NCBI GenBank assembly: GCA_001910725.1
Contig: MJGA01000009.1
Span: 930,001-994,000 of the forward strand
Reading direction: 5' to 3'
DNA length: 64,000 bases
Source: Phanerodontia chrysosporium
Lineage: Eukaryota; Basidiomycota; Agaricomycetes; Polyporales; Phanerochaetaceae
Of the stretch, positions 12,488 through 24,931 are shown piece by piece. The translations under genes and the position numbers were made by a program. Under the pieces are notes generated by a model. It was not told where the DNA came from and did not search any database. It was given only the letters and a program-made list of their open reading frames with translations. Numbering within the stretch: position 1 is the first letter of the stretch; each line of letters begins with the position of its first letter.

Positions 12488-14720
12488 CTAGCCCAGCAGA
12501 CCAGTCCCATGGATGAGAGCCTCTGCACCTGCGAAGCGAGGAACGATGCGGCATTGAAACGGCTCCGGCGAGCTATTTCAACTTCAGTGAAGCTTCGACA
12601 CGAAAATAGGACTGACACACCTGATAAACCGCGGCGAGAAGTCTCCCGCCGGCACAATCTCGTGCCCCTGCTCGTCGCGCGCCCTCTCAATGCGAAAGAC
12701 TGCGAGAATACCTGCGATAGTGAGCCAGAGAAGGTCGTGCGCAAAGTAGCGGCCCGGGCAGATCCGCCTTCCGAAGCCGAATGCCTCTATAGGGTACGGC
12801 ACGTCGCTTCGGAGTGTGCCGTCCTCAGTTAGGAACCGCTCTGGTTTGAACGACTCGGGGTCGGGGTAGATGGCCTCATCATGAAGCATCGCCCTGCCCT
12901 ACTTCAGGTACACCCTGTTGCGCATATGTGTTACTTCACGCACCACGAGTTCCCAATAATTGTAGCGCCTTGGGGAATGAAGTATCCGTTGTATTCGTCG
13001 CTGCGCACGGTTCGGTGTGGCAAGCCTGCGACACAGAGCATGAGTCCTCACATGAATCCGATGGACGATTTGACGTACCGAGAGGCGCTGCAGGGTTCCA
13101 TCTATGTTGTGCCCGCGTTAGCATCATGATAACGATTTATTCAACAAACAACGCACCGCAACACCTCCTGCAAGATAGCCGTGACGTGAGGAAGATTCTC
13201 TCGATCCTCCATGGTGGGCAACCGCTGCCGAGCCGTGACCCGGTCCAGCTCGTCTTGCGCTGCAAGTTGGGTGTGTGGGAACATGGTGATCGCGAGAATG
13301 AAAGTATTCAGAGAAGCCACAGCCTGTACAGGCCGATCAGCTGCCAGGCATACATCTGAACTTGCAGATGAGGCTTACGGTGTCTGTCCCAGCTACGAGT
13401 CACAGAGACGTCACTGAGGTATTTGTTACGACATGTAGCAGGGACGAACCACCATAGGCAGTGCCTGTGACGCTTATCAGAATGTCTTCGATCGCGTCTA
13501 ACCGGTGCGTGCTCTCGGCTTCCATGAGCAGGCTTGCCGTAAGGCACGCCTTGGCGTTACCGTCCTTCTGTGAAAGCCGTTTGCGTCTAAGTCTGCAGTT
13601 TTTGGAATAAAGGCGAGATTCACCATCGATGCTTTGAACTGATTGTAAGGCTCTTCATACATCCTGTCGACCAAGGCCTTCCATGCGGCAGCCTTTCGGT
13701 GGAACGCCGCCCCGGGGACCCAGGACGGGATATGCTTTACTAGACTCATCACTGTGAGATTGCTCACAGGAATGAAAGGCAAGGAGACTGACAGATTGGG
13801 AACAGGTCGACTATGGAAGTATGAGCAGCAAAACATCGTCGCGCAGCACGGTACGCACCCAGGTACACGCCCGCAGCAACGATCTCAGTCGAGGTATGTA
13901 CAGCTCGCTCGACGAGCTCGATCCTGGAATCACCGGGCTGTACGTCGAGTGCGTACACGACGTCCAGGATCGTACTCCCTGCCATACTGGTAAACATTGA
14001 GCACAGATGCTACACGGAAGGCACACGTGTCGCTCACAAGCGGATATGTTCGCGAAATCTTTCCGGAGAGCGCATCAACAGCTTGAGAAGATTGTGAACG
14101 CCCTTGGCCTGCGCAGAATGATACTGCGGCACGGCGGCAGGGCGAAAGTGTTGGTGAAATAACCTGCGGTGTTTCCGCCAGTAGTCTCCGTATGCCATGA
14201 AGCCCCAGTTGCGGTGCCACCCTGTGCTGCAAGGTCGTCGACATCGATCACATGTACAGGCGCAGTCGCAGACTCACAGTTCGTGGATCATGACGGACTG
14301 CTGCCTAGATAACTGTTAAGGTGACGACTTCGCAGAACAGGAGGAATAGATGCGCACTTGTCCGAGTAGATGTTTGAACGCTTGTCGAACAGGTCTCTGG
14401 AAGCCTTCGCACTGTTGATGATGACGATGTGCGAGCCCAGTATCTCGAGATGAATGACGTCCGACCCTGTGTCCCACGCAAGTCAGCTCTAGTTCACCAT
14501 CAATCAGCGGCTCGAGCGAGGCCGTACCGTACTGTTTTGCGAGTTCTCTGTATGCCACCCATCCGTGCGACGAAGGGACGTCAAAGAGGTTGCCGACAAG
14601 AGGAAGCCCCTTCGGCCCGGGAGGATAATGTGGCCGCCTGAGTCGCAACGCCAGCAGGCATACTAACACTGGAATACCAGCGCATAGATAGGGGAGAATG
14701 TGGAGGGTGAAATGCTCCAT
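12488..14720 (-). CDS. P450 gene 5, intact OrdA-like monooxygenase
   Basis: Predicted ER-anchored cytochrome P450. The ATG complementary to 14718-14720 starts MEHFTLHILPYLCAGIPVLV, an N-terminal membrane segment, then HYPPGPKGLPLVGNLFDVP. I followed every exon in frame: SDVIHLEILGSHIVII, TGWHRNWGFMAYGDYW, TILDVVYALDVQPGD, VKHIPSWVPGAAFHRK, the 14-nt AGTDT exon (13379-13392), EVLR, PERF, and the heme loop FGFGRRICPGRYFA with the cysteine ligand. A final intron follows FIR, and the last exon ends GTGLLG then TAG (complement of 12488-12490). No lesion was found. One of only two copies likely to make a full protein. Substrate cannot be read from the sequence. Confidence 0.85.
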
Positions 14721-15329
14721 TTCCGTCTCTGTCAGTGAGACGACAGACACCAATTCGCCTCCTTAAATAAACATGGACCCTGTACATACCATGTGAAGTG
14801 AGCGCAGCGACGCGCCACAAGAAGTGAGCCCACGCGAGCGTCCTGCCCAAGACGGCTATCTTGCACGCACGCGTTGGCATCACATCGGTGAGCTCCCATG
14901 CGCAGTGTCGCTCTGACGTCGCCTCAGTGCAGAAGTGCTAATATCAGGGTCGGTTCAGATTTAACTCACATAAGCCGAGCACATACCTGCACTGACGATT
15001 AGTCGTGTGACCAGACTTACACGATGTCATCCCGAATTCCGTCACTTCTAAACTCTAGTTTCCGCTACCGGACGAGCTGCCCTGGCCTACTAGGTGACGT
15101 GCGGCCCGGTGCACAGGTCGCGCATAGCTTGGCATGCGGAGTAGTGGTAGGTTTAGCATGCTCCTGAGCGCTGGCTAATGCTGGTCGTGACGGCATGCTG
15201 AGACTGAGAACACGGGCCCCCTTACTCACGCTGAGCCTGGCATCAACAGTGAGATGATTAGACGGAACTGGGAATAATACACGGGAGCTTGAAGTAAAGA
15301 AGAGTATGTCTTGGGACCGCAAGAAGTCG
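14721..15329. other. Spacer between P450 genes 5 and 6
   Basis: About 600 bp. No coding exon, RNA gene or repeat recognised; it should contain the promoter of gene 5. Confidence 0.4.
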
Positions 15330-17579
15330 TCATTCGGTCGAGACGCCGGATGAACGTATCAAGCTCTCTGCGCTGGCAGAACGCGGAGTAAAACGGCATC
15401 GGAAGGGCGTCGGAACACTAGGCACGTTCTTCAGACGCTTGCAACGGAGCAGGCACTGTCCACGCACCTTACGAACCGCGACGTGAAGCTCGCGGTGGGC
15501 GTGATCTCCTGCCCGTCCTCATCGACGTCCCGTTCGACCTTGTATACGGTGAGGATGCTCGCGATGGTGAGCCACAGCATGTCGTGCGCGAAATGGCGCC
15601 CGGGACACATGCGCCGGCCGTGCCCGAACACGTCGGTGGGATAGGGCACGTCGCTGTTCAGCGTGCCGTCTTCGTTCAGGAATCGCTGCGGCTTGAAGGG
15701 CTCGGGATCTGGGTACGTCGCTTCGTCGTGCAGCATGGCCCTACGCAGGTGTGCAGCGGAGTGAGAAACAATCACATGTGGGAGGGTCGTAGAGAGCACA
15801 CCAAGTGTTGCCAATAACTGCGGCGCCAGCTGGGATGTGGTAGCCCTTGTATTCGTCATCGGCGACAACACGATGCGGTACTTCCTCGATTCAGTTTGCA
15901 CACCTGAAGGGATGGTAATGTAAATCGCTTACCAAGGGGAAGCCCTGGGTTCCAGCTTCATGTACAGCATATGATGAACACGAGGTATAGCCAATGAACG
16001 TCTAGCTCACCGCAGGACCTCTTGGAGAACAGCGGTAACAGAAGGAAGGGCGGCTTTGTCACTAATGTTTGGAAGGCGTGCTCCTTCAAGAAGAGCATCA
16101 AGCTCGGCCTGCACAGTAATTTGCACTTCTGGATGTAAGATCATCGCTAGCAGGAACGTAGAGGTTGCCGTGATTATCTATACCATGATGAGAAAGCGGT
16201 GCTCAAGTACACTCGGAGAGGCTCACGGTATCTGATCCGGCTGTTCGCACAGTTGAGCGGAGATTGAAGCATCGAAAGAGAGCGTGACGAACCAACGTAT
16301 GTTGTCCCCAATACATCCATTGCAATTCGCTCTATGTTGTCGGGGCTTTCCTGACCCTCAAGCTGTGCGAGCAAGCTAGCTGCAAATGAAGATTCACATT
16401 TTCCTTCTTGCTATACGAAGAAGCACATTAATCACAAAGTCGACTGTATGCAGGCAGGAACGTACAAGGGACTTCATAGATTCCCGGTATGGAATCTCGA
16501 ACATGTCATCAACAAGTTTCTTCCACTCTGCCGCGTGTCGTTTGAAGCCTGCTCCAGGGAACCAGGCTGGGATGTACTTGACTAATCGTAAAGTGTTAGA
16601 AGCTGAACCCGGAGGCCAGGTGCAAGTTGCGCTCACGGGCTGGGATGACATCCACTGCAAATGGCGTTGAGAACCTCGTGCGCACAGGCAATGGCAGACG
16701 CACCGAGGTATACGCCCGCATTCACGATTTGGTTGAGCGTCATCACCGCCTTCTCAACTAACTGCAATCTGCTATCGCCCGGCTGCACGTCAAAGCCGTA
16801 TACAATGCCCATGATGACATCGCCCGCCATGCTGACGGCACGTACGCGGTCAGCCCGTATGAGAGGCCAGATCGATTCGGGCATTCTTACAAGTGCACAT
16901 GCTCCCTGAACTGTTCTGGCGCGTCGAGGAGCGAGCGCAGCAGTGTGCACACAGCGCTCTTTTGCTTCGCATGGTACTGCGCAATGGCCGACGGGCGGAA
17001 ATGCATGTTGAAGAGGCGGCGGTGCTCACGCCACTCGTCGCCATGCTGCATGAAGCCGAATGAACGGCTCCAACGGGTCCTGCAGCGCATACGTCAGGCA
17101 GAGACCCAGGACGGGAACCACCGCGGCGGCACTTACAGTTCGTGCAGCATAACAGATCTTGGTCTGCATGCGAGTTAATCGACGTCGCTCTGGTATAAGC
17201 TTGGGGTACGCACCGATCTGAGTAAATACTCGATCGTTTCTCGAAGAGGTCTCTCGCGGCCTTTGCACTATTTAATATCACGAGGTGCGTCCCAAAGATC
17301 TCGAAGTGAATGATATCAGACCCTACAGCCGTGAATTCAGCTGCAGTCCTTCAAACTTTCCACCAAACAACAGAGCGCACCGTACTGGTCTCCGAAAGCC
17401 CTGTAAATTTTCCATGCGTAGTCCGTGGGAATGTCGAAGAGATTCCCAATGAGAGGCAAGCCCTTGGGTCCTGGCGGGTAGTGACGGCGTCGCCGCAGCC
17501 GTGTAACAACTAGACCTGCGAGCAGGAGCCCTGCGCACAAGTATGCAATGAGTGGATGAGGGACGGGAGGTAGTTCCAT
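15330..17579 (-). CDS. P450 gene 6, intact OrdA-like monooxygenase
   Basis: Second copy that reads without a lesion. The ATG is complementary to 17577-17579 and opens MELPPVPHPLIAYLCAGLLL, a membrane anchor, then HYPPGPKGLPLIGNLFDIP. In-frame exons give SDIIHFEIFGTHLVIL, WSRSFGFMQHGDEWREHRR, DVIMGIVYGFDVQPGD, VKYIPAWFPGAGFKRH, the 14-nt AGSDT exon (16227-16240), EVLR, VPHRVVADDEYKGYHIPAG, and FGHGRRMCPGRHFA with the heme cysteine. The PERF position reads PQRF. The last exon, after an intron following FVR, ends GVSTE then TGA (complement of 15330-15332). Likely a functional ER monooxygenase of unknown substrate. Confidence 0.85.
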
Positions 17580-18470
17580 ATGGGCTGATAGATGTGAATG
17601 CGAGGCACGTCGTGATTCTCTCTACGCTCCGGTATGAATATTTGGCGCTTTTATGGCTGTGGATGACAGGGTACGATCAGTGCTTGTTGCCAAACGAGAT
17701 AGAGTTCATCACCAACGTGCTGCTTTGTCGAATGCAGAAGCGAAAGGCAGAGCAGTCGCGCGCTACGGAAAGTAAGCTGATGAGCCGATTTCCTTGTTTT
17801 GTGATGGTAACGTACATGGCTCTCTGACTAAACTCGGGAGAGAGTGTTTGGGAGTGTAGCAGGAGATGAGCCCCAGATGTGCGTGTTTGAGTGAAAGTCT
17901 GGCCAGAAACCCGGTATATCAGTTCAAAGGATTGCCCCATGATAGAGGAGCCGCCGAGCCAGGAGCCGGTGAAAGCCATGTGGGGAGCTTCGGCTATGAC
18001 CAACTACGTCTACGTTGCACCGAACTCTGGCTGCGCACACAACGATGAGAAGCGCAGATTAACTTGACAGCTGCGAGCTTGACCAATTATTGACGCTGCA
18101 TACCGATCAACCCGCTCGACCCGTCTACCAGAATTTGTGCAGCCACATACCTCTGCTGGACGCATGCAAAAACCATAAAGCTATAGACATGGGAGACCGC
18201 CCATGGTTACATGGCGTACTGCGCAACACGAAAGGCACTCCAACTCGAATACCGAATGTGTGATATCCATCAGACCAGCAGTCCAGATGCCACAGCGAGG
18301 GATTGGAATTGAAGCAAGGTCAACAGTATACTGAAATAGATCCAATGGCTTCGAGGATGAGTGTCGGCAGGCGGCGGGCGAACTGGTCTGATGGCAGCCT
18401 TCGGCTGTGAAGATGCGGTAATTAACGCTGCTCTGGAAACACTGCAACAGGAATGACGAAGCCACCTTCG
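17580..18470. other. Spacer between P450 genes 6 and 7
   Basis: About 890 bp without a recognisable exon, repeat or RNA gene. It should hold the promoter of gene 6. Confidence 0.4.
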
Positions 18471-20695
18471 CTACCCGACGACACCTGCATTCACCAAATT
18501 CTCGGCGCCAGGAAACCGAGGCCGGAAGCTGCATGCGAAGGGCTCGGGTAGGCTAGTCGGTCGACGCGCGGTTAGTCCACCGGCCACGCTCTAGCGGTCG
18601 TCCCACTCGCCTGATGAGCCCCGGGGTGAACAGTCTCGAATGCCTGATCTCTCCACGCTCGCCCATGGGGCCTTCCATCCTGAACACCGAGAGCACATGG
18701 GCGATCGCGAGCCAGAGGACGTCCTGCGCGAAGGGGCGCCCGGGGCACACCCGCCGGCCGAAGCCGAACACGTCGGCGGGGCACGGCACGTCCTCGCGCA
18801 AGGTACCGTCCGCAGCCAGATACCGCGCGGGCACGAACTGCGCGGGCACGGCGTGCGTGCCCGGGTCGTGCGACATCGCCCTGCACAGGAGGCGTCAGCA
18901 CGCGGGCGCGGCACACGGCACACGGCACACGGCACACGGCGCACCAGATGTTGGGAAGCACGACGGTCCCCGCGGGAATGTGCCACCGCGGTACTCGTCG
19001 TCTGCCATCAGGCGGCGAGGAAGTCCTCCGGGGACATGAGCGTGATCGTCCGGGGAGCATCGACAGAGGCGCGTACCTAACGGCCCGGCGGGCTGCCAGC
19101 TGGGGAGCTTTGAGTGGAGGCGAGGGGGCAAAGAGGAGGACGGACGCACCGCAAAACCTCGTAGAGTATAGCCGTAATGTAAGGAAGTGCCGCGCGGTCC
19201 GCCATCTCTGGCAGACGCGTCCTCTTGAGCACCTCGTCGAGCTGCGCGTGTGCGGCGGCCTGTGCGTCCGGGAACATGGTCATGGCAAGTATGAATGTGG
19301 TGAGTGTCGCTGACACCTGTCCCCGGTTCAGTGTGGTTGCGCGGTGACGATGAGGTCTTACTCACCGTGTCAGACCCCCCTGCAGCCAAGAACCACGTTA
19401 GCCCAGACAGTGGTAGGGCGTGCAGGGCACCTACCAACGTAGGCCGTGCCGGCTACTGACTTGAGCAGATCGTCAAGGGCTCCGCTTGGCTCGTCGCCAG
19501 AACTCGACAAGAGAGAGGCTGCTACGCAGGGCTCTGCCTGCCCGTTGCGCTACCAGATGGACTCAACACACATGAAGCAAATGTAATAATCAGTCATACC
19601 AGTAGCGTCTTGAATTGGCGATAAGGGTCCGAGTACGTGGCATCGACGGCATCCTTCCATTGGGCGGCTTGACGCTTGAATCCAGCTCCGGGAAACCAGG
19701 ACGGGATGTACTTCACTAGACAGATCCCATGAGGTGGTTCAACGTAGTGCGATACCAAGACAGCAACGCACAAATGGGTATGAGGTCCACTGCATACAAA
19801 ATCAATCGCATATACCAGAAAGAGATGCAGGTGAGACGCACCAAGAAAGACACCTCTCGATATCTCTATCAGTGTATGCACACCTCTCTCAACGAGCGCA
19901 ATCCTGGGATCGTCCGCCTGTACATCGAATGCATACACGGCATCCAGAATAGCGGACCCGGCAAGGCTAGCCACGTCAGCCAAGCGTCAGGTGGCTCGAC
20001 GCATGGCACTCACTAGCGTGCATGCTGCGCAAAGCTGGCAGGGCTCTCCAGAAGCAGCTTGACAAAGCGGCGCGCAGCCTTGGTCTGCTTCAGGTGGTAT
20101 TGAGGCGCTGCGGACGGGCGGAAGTGCTGGTGAAACATCTTCCGTGCCTGCTTCCAGCCCTCTCCGTACTCCCAAAACGCCCAATTCTGGTCCCACCCAG
20201 TTCTGCATCAGTGTAAGGACGCGCACATACAAGAGTGAGGGAGTTAGAACGTACAGCTCATGTAGCATGACTGTTTGTGGCCTTTGGAGGACAGCATGTC
20301 AGCACCAATCTGTATAGAATGTGACATAGTCACCTGTCAGAGTAGACGTTGGCTCGCTTTTCGAGAAGCTCATTTGCGGCTGCCGCGCTGTTGAGCACCA
20401 AGAAGTGCGAGCCAAGCACCCGGAAGAAGAGTACGTCCGATCCTGGTGCGCTTGATTGTGTATCGAACGACGCACGACGGGCGGCACGGCACTCACCATA
20501 CTCCTTTCCAAGTTCGTAGTACCGTTCCCATGCGTACTCCGTCGGTATGTCGAGCATGTTGCCGACAAGAGGCAGCCCTTTCGGTCCCGGGGGATAGCGG
20601 GGCCGTCTGCGCGGGCGGAGGACAAGGCCGCACGCTAGAACGAGCAGCCCTGCCAGAAATGCAGAGGCGCAGTTGCGCAACGTCAGTGACTCCAT
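18471..20695 (-). pseudogene. P450 gene 7, one frameshift and a GC-AG last intron
   Basis: OrdA-like P450 from the ATG complementary to 20693-20695 (MESLTLRNCASAFLAGLLVL, then RYPPGPKGLPLVGNMLDIP). Exons: SDVLFFRVLGSHFLVL, TGWDQNWAFWEYGEGWK, AILDAVYAFDVQADDPR, the 14-nt GGSDT exon (19366-19379), YEVLR and the heme loop FGFGRRVCPGRPFA. The PERF region is unusual, reading VPARYL, but keeps the arginine. One base is missing near 18987, between DDEYRG and WHIPAGTVVLPNIW, which breaks the frame before the heme loop. The last intron starts with GC (complement of 18609-18610); the final exon then reads LPEPFACSFRPRFPGAENL and ends in TAG (complement of 18471-18473). Confidence 0.75.
18911..18945 (-). 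repeat. 7-bp minisatellite at a splice donor in P450 gene 7
   Basis: Four perfect copies of GCACACG (18911-18938) plus a degenerate fifth. On the coding strand the unit reads CGTGTGC and starts directly after the 5' splice site (exon ...ATCTG, intron GTGCGCCGTGTGCC), so it fills the 5' half of a short intron. Confidence 0.9.
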
Positions 20696-21614
20696 GGTAG
20701 GACGCTCAAAGGACGACGGCGTCGGACGTGGTCGGGCTCTGCAGCGTTCAGCAGTTTGCAAAAGGTGTCTGGCGTGTTATCTCGACGTGAGAAAGAGATT
20801 GAAATACGCGTTGACCACACACCTGGTGACCAGTCAAGGCATCCCGAAGCGAGACGTACTGATGCCGAACCGTGTGTAAAACCAGGCTCTACCGACTGCT
20901 TATCAGCTCCCTCTTCAACAAACCCTCTTCATATAATGTTTGTACTATGTCTTGAGCCGCTGCAGATGTTATTCACAATGTAGACCGGCACGCCGAGTCG
21001 CGACCTTCAAGTTGGGGTTTCAAGCGAAAACGCAGCTGCCCGGCGCCTGTTCATGCCCTCGTGGCGCGGCGATGGCCTGCATTGCGGATCAACGGCAGTC
21101 CGACGGCGTATGTCTCGCGACAAGCTGCATTGACCTGGACGCTGCAACATATGCCGGAGAGAACGTCGGACTGCGTTGTGCACATTGCCAGGTGCGCACG
21201 GATGATTAGCAACTTGAAACGTTGAAGCTATTCAAATATTCATCGCTGACTCCGCGATGCTCACAGTGGAGAAAGTTTGGAGGCAGCGATCATCCTGTTT
21301 TCTGCAGTCAGTCGAGACATGCCCTCATGCTACATCCGCTGGCCGTATCCCCAGCTCCATGCATCGCGGTAGCGTTCATCCATGGACATGGGTCAGGTTA
21401 CGTCCCGATCATCGTGTCACTGGAAGCGCTCGTCGGGTTCGCTCGTGCTTGCCAGAGAACGCCTCGAAAGACTTCCCGGCAGAATTGAGTAGATTGAACA
21501 GAGTATCAGTCAAGCTTGTGTTCACTACTTGAAAGGTTGAGTAGACGAGGGTAACACTGTTGGAATCGCGTTCAGGCATGCTTGGTGTATGTAGTACAGC
21601 AAGGCTTGAACCTG
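20696..21614. other. Spacer between P450 genes 7 and 8
   Basis: About 920 bp with only short conflicting open frames. Nothing recognisable. Confidence 0.4.
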
Positions 21615-23854
21615 TCATTCTTCAACGATCGCAGCCAAACGTATCATATCCTCAGCACCACTGAACCGGTGCTTGAACGCGCACTTGAAAGGCTCGGGTT
21701 TACTGCAACGACAGGCGTCAACATCCGCTGAACGTGTGAGAGTAGGCGGTATTCAATCTCTACCTGATCAATCGTGGGCTGAACTTAGCCTCAGGTACAA
21801 TCGGCTGCCATCTTCGCCCATGGCGCGCTCAATGCTGAACACTGTTAGTATGTTGGCAATTGCAAGCCACAGAACGTCGTTGGCGAAGTGGCGACCCGGG
21901 CAGATACGGCGGCCGAAACCGAAGGTTTCCATTGGGTAGGGCAGGTCGTCGCGCAGTGCTCCAGCCTCGTTGAGCCATCGCTCGGGCTTGAACGAGTCGC
22001 CGTCGGGGAACAAATCTTCGTCGCGCAGTATCGCCCTGCTCAAGTGTCAGCATCTTTCGTTATGGACACGCTGCCCGAATACATGCCAAGCATTTCCGAT
22101 GATGGTGGTTCCAGCGGGGATGAAGTAGCCTTCGTACTCGTCGTCTTCGATCACTCTATGCGGAGCAGCTATGGTTCCCTTGTGAGAATGAAACAGTAGA
22201 ACATGGGAACTATGCATACCAAGAGGCAGAGGAGGATGCCAGCTGCGCAAGTCTGAGTGCATTGATTGTGCTCGGCGAACTACCATGCTCACCGCAACGT
22301 TTCGTGAACGAGAGCAGTGACGTGTGGCAACAAGACTTTGTCTTCCATAGTCGGGAGTCGTTTTCTCTCTAAAACTCGATCGATCTCTTCTTGCGCCGAG
22401 CGCTGTGCTTCAGGGAATATCGTTACGGCTAGGATGAATACGTTTAAACTTGCTATAGTCTGCGCGGAATGAGCTCCCCGATCCTGAGTGGCTATCTGCG
22501 CACTAACCGTGTCCGATCCGGCTTTAATGCAAGAATATGTGAATCCTTAGTATACTACCGCTAGTCAAATCTGGGACGCACCAACGAATGCTGTTCCTGT
22601 AAGGCCCATGAACAATTCTTCAAGGTTCTCGATGTCTTCATCGTTTTCAACCGATGATAGTAATGTGGCTGCGAAGCAAGGCTTGGCATTCCCTTCCTTC
22701 TGCATCATTGCCTGAGATGAGCCAAGTCAACTCAAGAGCCGCTAGTACCTACTACTGTAGCCTTGAACTCTTGGTATGGTTGCTCGTACAACGCATCCAC
22801 CAATTTCTTCCATTCGGCAGCTTGGCGTTTGAAGCTCGCACCAGGAAACCAATTTGGGACATATTTCACTGGGGAAAAGGGTTCAGGACCTTTGAGGTAC
22901 GTCATGGAGCCTTATAAACAGACTTACGAATCGGGAATACGTCCACTTAAAATGGCGGTCAGGTCAGAGAGCAAACGATGGCGCTCGACGTACCGAGATA
23001 GACACCAGCGTTAACGACAAACGTCAATGTATCAACTGCATCCTCAACCAGCTTTATGCGAGGATCTCCGGGCTGGGCGTCGTACGCGTATACAATTTCC
23101 ATGATCGTCGCGCCCGCCATACTACAGCATTGTCAGCAATAGTTCAGAGGGCCGAGAGATTCAAGACAGGTACTCACAAGCGAATGTGCCGTTGGAAATC
23201 TTCCGGTGACTCTGACAACGCCCGTAATAGAACGCGAACGCCCTTAACCTGCCTAGGGTGATATTGAGACACCGCCATGGGACGGAAGTGCTGGTGAAAG
23301 AGCCTGCGGTGCTGCCTCCAGCGGTCGCCATATTCTAACTGACCCCAGTTACGGTGCCATCCAGTACTGTGTGATTCCCTGTCAGAATAGAAGTACAACA
23401 GTCTGAAATGAACACGTACAGTTCGTTGACCATGATAGATTGCTTCTTGTGCGGGATGAGCAACTCGTACGTGAGACATTAACTGCAAAGGTCGCACCTG
23501 TCTGAGTAATTGTTCGCCCGCCTTTCGAAGAGTTCTTTCGCCGCTTTTGCACCGTTGACCACAACGAGGTGAGACCCCAAGGCTTCGTAATGGATGACAT
23601 CAGACTCTACAAGGCTATCGCTGAGCAGTGTAACTCCTATATGAGCAGCAAAGACGCACCAAAGCACCTCGAAACGTCCCTGAACACTTTCCATCCAACA
23701 TTCATAGGGATATCGAATACGTTGCCCACGATAGGCAGACCACGAGGTCCCGGTGGATAGCGAGGCTGCCGCTGAGACAGAATGCAAACAAAAGGCCGAG
23801 GGCGAAAACTGCCCAGAGAGATGGACCCACAAGAGAACGGGACGTATCCTCCAT
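21615..23854 (-). pseudogene. P450 gene 8, two frameshifts
   Basis: OrdA-like P450 from the ATG complementary to 23852-23854. The anchor SLWAVFALGLLFAFCL is in one frame, but the proline hinge RYPPGPRGLPIVGNVFDIP follows in another, one base being missing near 23770. Middle exons are clean: SDVIHYEALGSHLVVV, TGWHRNWGQLEYGDRW, ATIMEIVYAYDAQPGD, VKYVPNWFPGASFKRQ, the 14-nt AGSDT exon (22508-22521), ETLR, ERW at the PERF position, and FGFGRRICPGRHFA. A second base is missing near 21803, before IVPEAKFSPRLIR. The last exon, PEPFKCAFKHRFSGAEDM, ends at a TGA complementary to 21615-21617. Confidence 0.78.
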
Positions 23855-24484
23855 GACTCGGTACGTGGTGCTGGTTAGGACGTCCAGACAGGACATCCGC
23901 GTCGAGTATAAATCCACAGCCGGCCTTCCGTTACGACAGCAGCCTGAGCTTCGTCTGATTATGGGACCTGTGGGCGGTATGCCATACCCAAGAGTTCAAC
24001 GGACATCGTATGGCGCATCGTGGAAGATTATAGAAATCTCTCTGCGAGCTACTTCTCTGTACGAGTCCCGTAATGCTCAGTACCTGAAAAGGAGGTGTCG
24101 AGTGACGTGAACATGGGGAACATTCAGAAGCCGTGTGCGCACCAACACCATCAATAGCACGTCGATGCAATGCAGATAATGCCCAGCGACTGCGCTGCAG
24201 GGGCCTGAGTATCGAGTGGAGCTAGAAATCAGGTCTCCGTCCCGCCGCGCCGCGCCGCGAGTGACACCATGCGGTGCGATGTGGGCATTTTCTACGCTTC
24301 CCATGGAGCTATAGCCGACTGTATAGTCAACGTTTCAGGGATCGTGACCGTGTTCAATCGCTAAGCCGATGGAAGGGTCAAGGCAGAGAAGATAGTGAAG
24401 ACAACGAGTTCTAGTGCACAAACAGTCAACTCAAGACGCAACGATATGATAAGCAAACCAAGTGATTCCTGCGGCATTGTTCGT

Positions 24485-24697
24485 CAACCAGCCAGTACCG
24501 CCGACTCACTCAGACTTTCTGCTCGGGGAGACCTGAATGTGAACGTACACTCAAATGGCTTCGGTGGCACGCTGTAAGCTGTTCAGCATGACCCAAAAAT
24601 CGAGCCCATCACTCACCTGATGAACCGCGCCGTGAAATCCGCAGTGGGCACAATCTCCTTCCCATGTTCATCGCGCACACGTTCAATCTCGCACGCA
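24485..24697 (-). pseudogene. P450 relic: last two exons only
   Basis: Between genes 8 and 9 the minus strand encodes CEIERVRDEHGKEIVPTADF and TARFIR, followed by a GTGAGT donor, and then, after TTACAG, VPPKPFECTFTFRSPRAE with a TGA complementary to 24485-24487. These match the C-terminal tail of the neighbouring P450s (IER...VP...FIR / PEPF.C.F..R..GAE). Nothing resembling the heme loop or earlier exons lies upstream (24700-24930), so this is a truncated tenth copy. Confidence 0.75.
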
Positions 24698-24931
24698 GCC
24701 TCTATGAGCAGAGACATTCCAGGGATACTTTCCGACTACACTACCTCGCGCTGGTTGGAACGCTGCCTGTGGCGTACCACTTGGCCAACTGTAGGACGAA
24801 AGGTATTGCTACAGCTGAGCAGTGAGTTATCCATGTTCGTACTGGCTGTTAGATTCTGAATACAAGTAACAGGGTACCATATACATCACCGGTCTGAACA
24901 TCCACAGTGTGAGCTCCGCGCGCAGTGCTGT

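Noticed and set aside
18569..18870. Loss of the PERF motif in P450 genes 7 and 9 as a sign of lost function
   Set aside because: Both read PARY, which keeps the structural arginine; variation at the other positions is tolerated in the superfamily.
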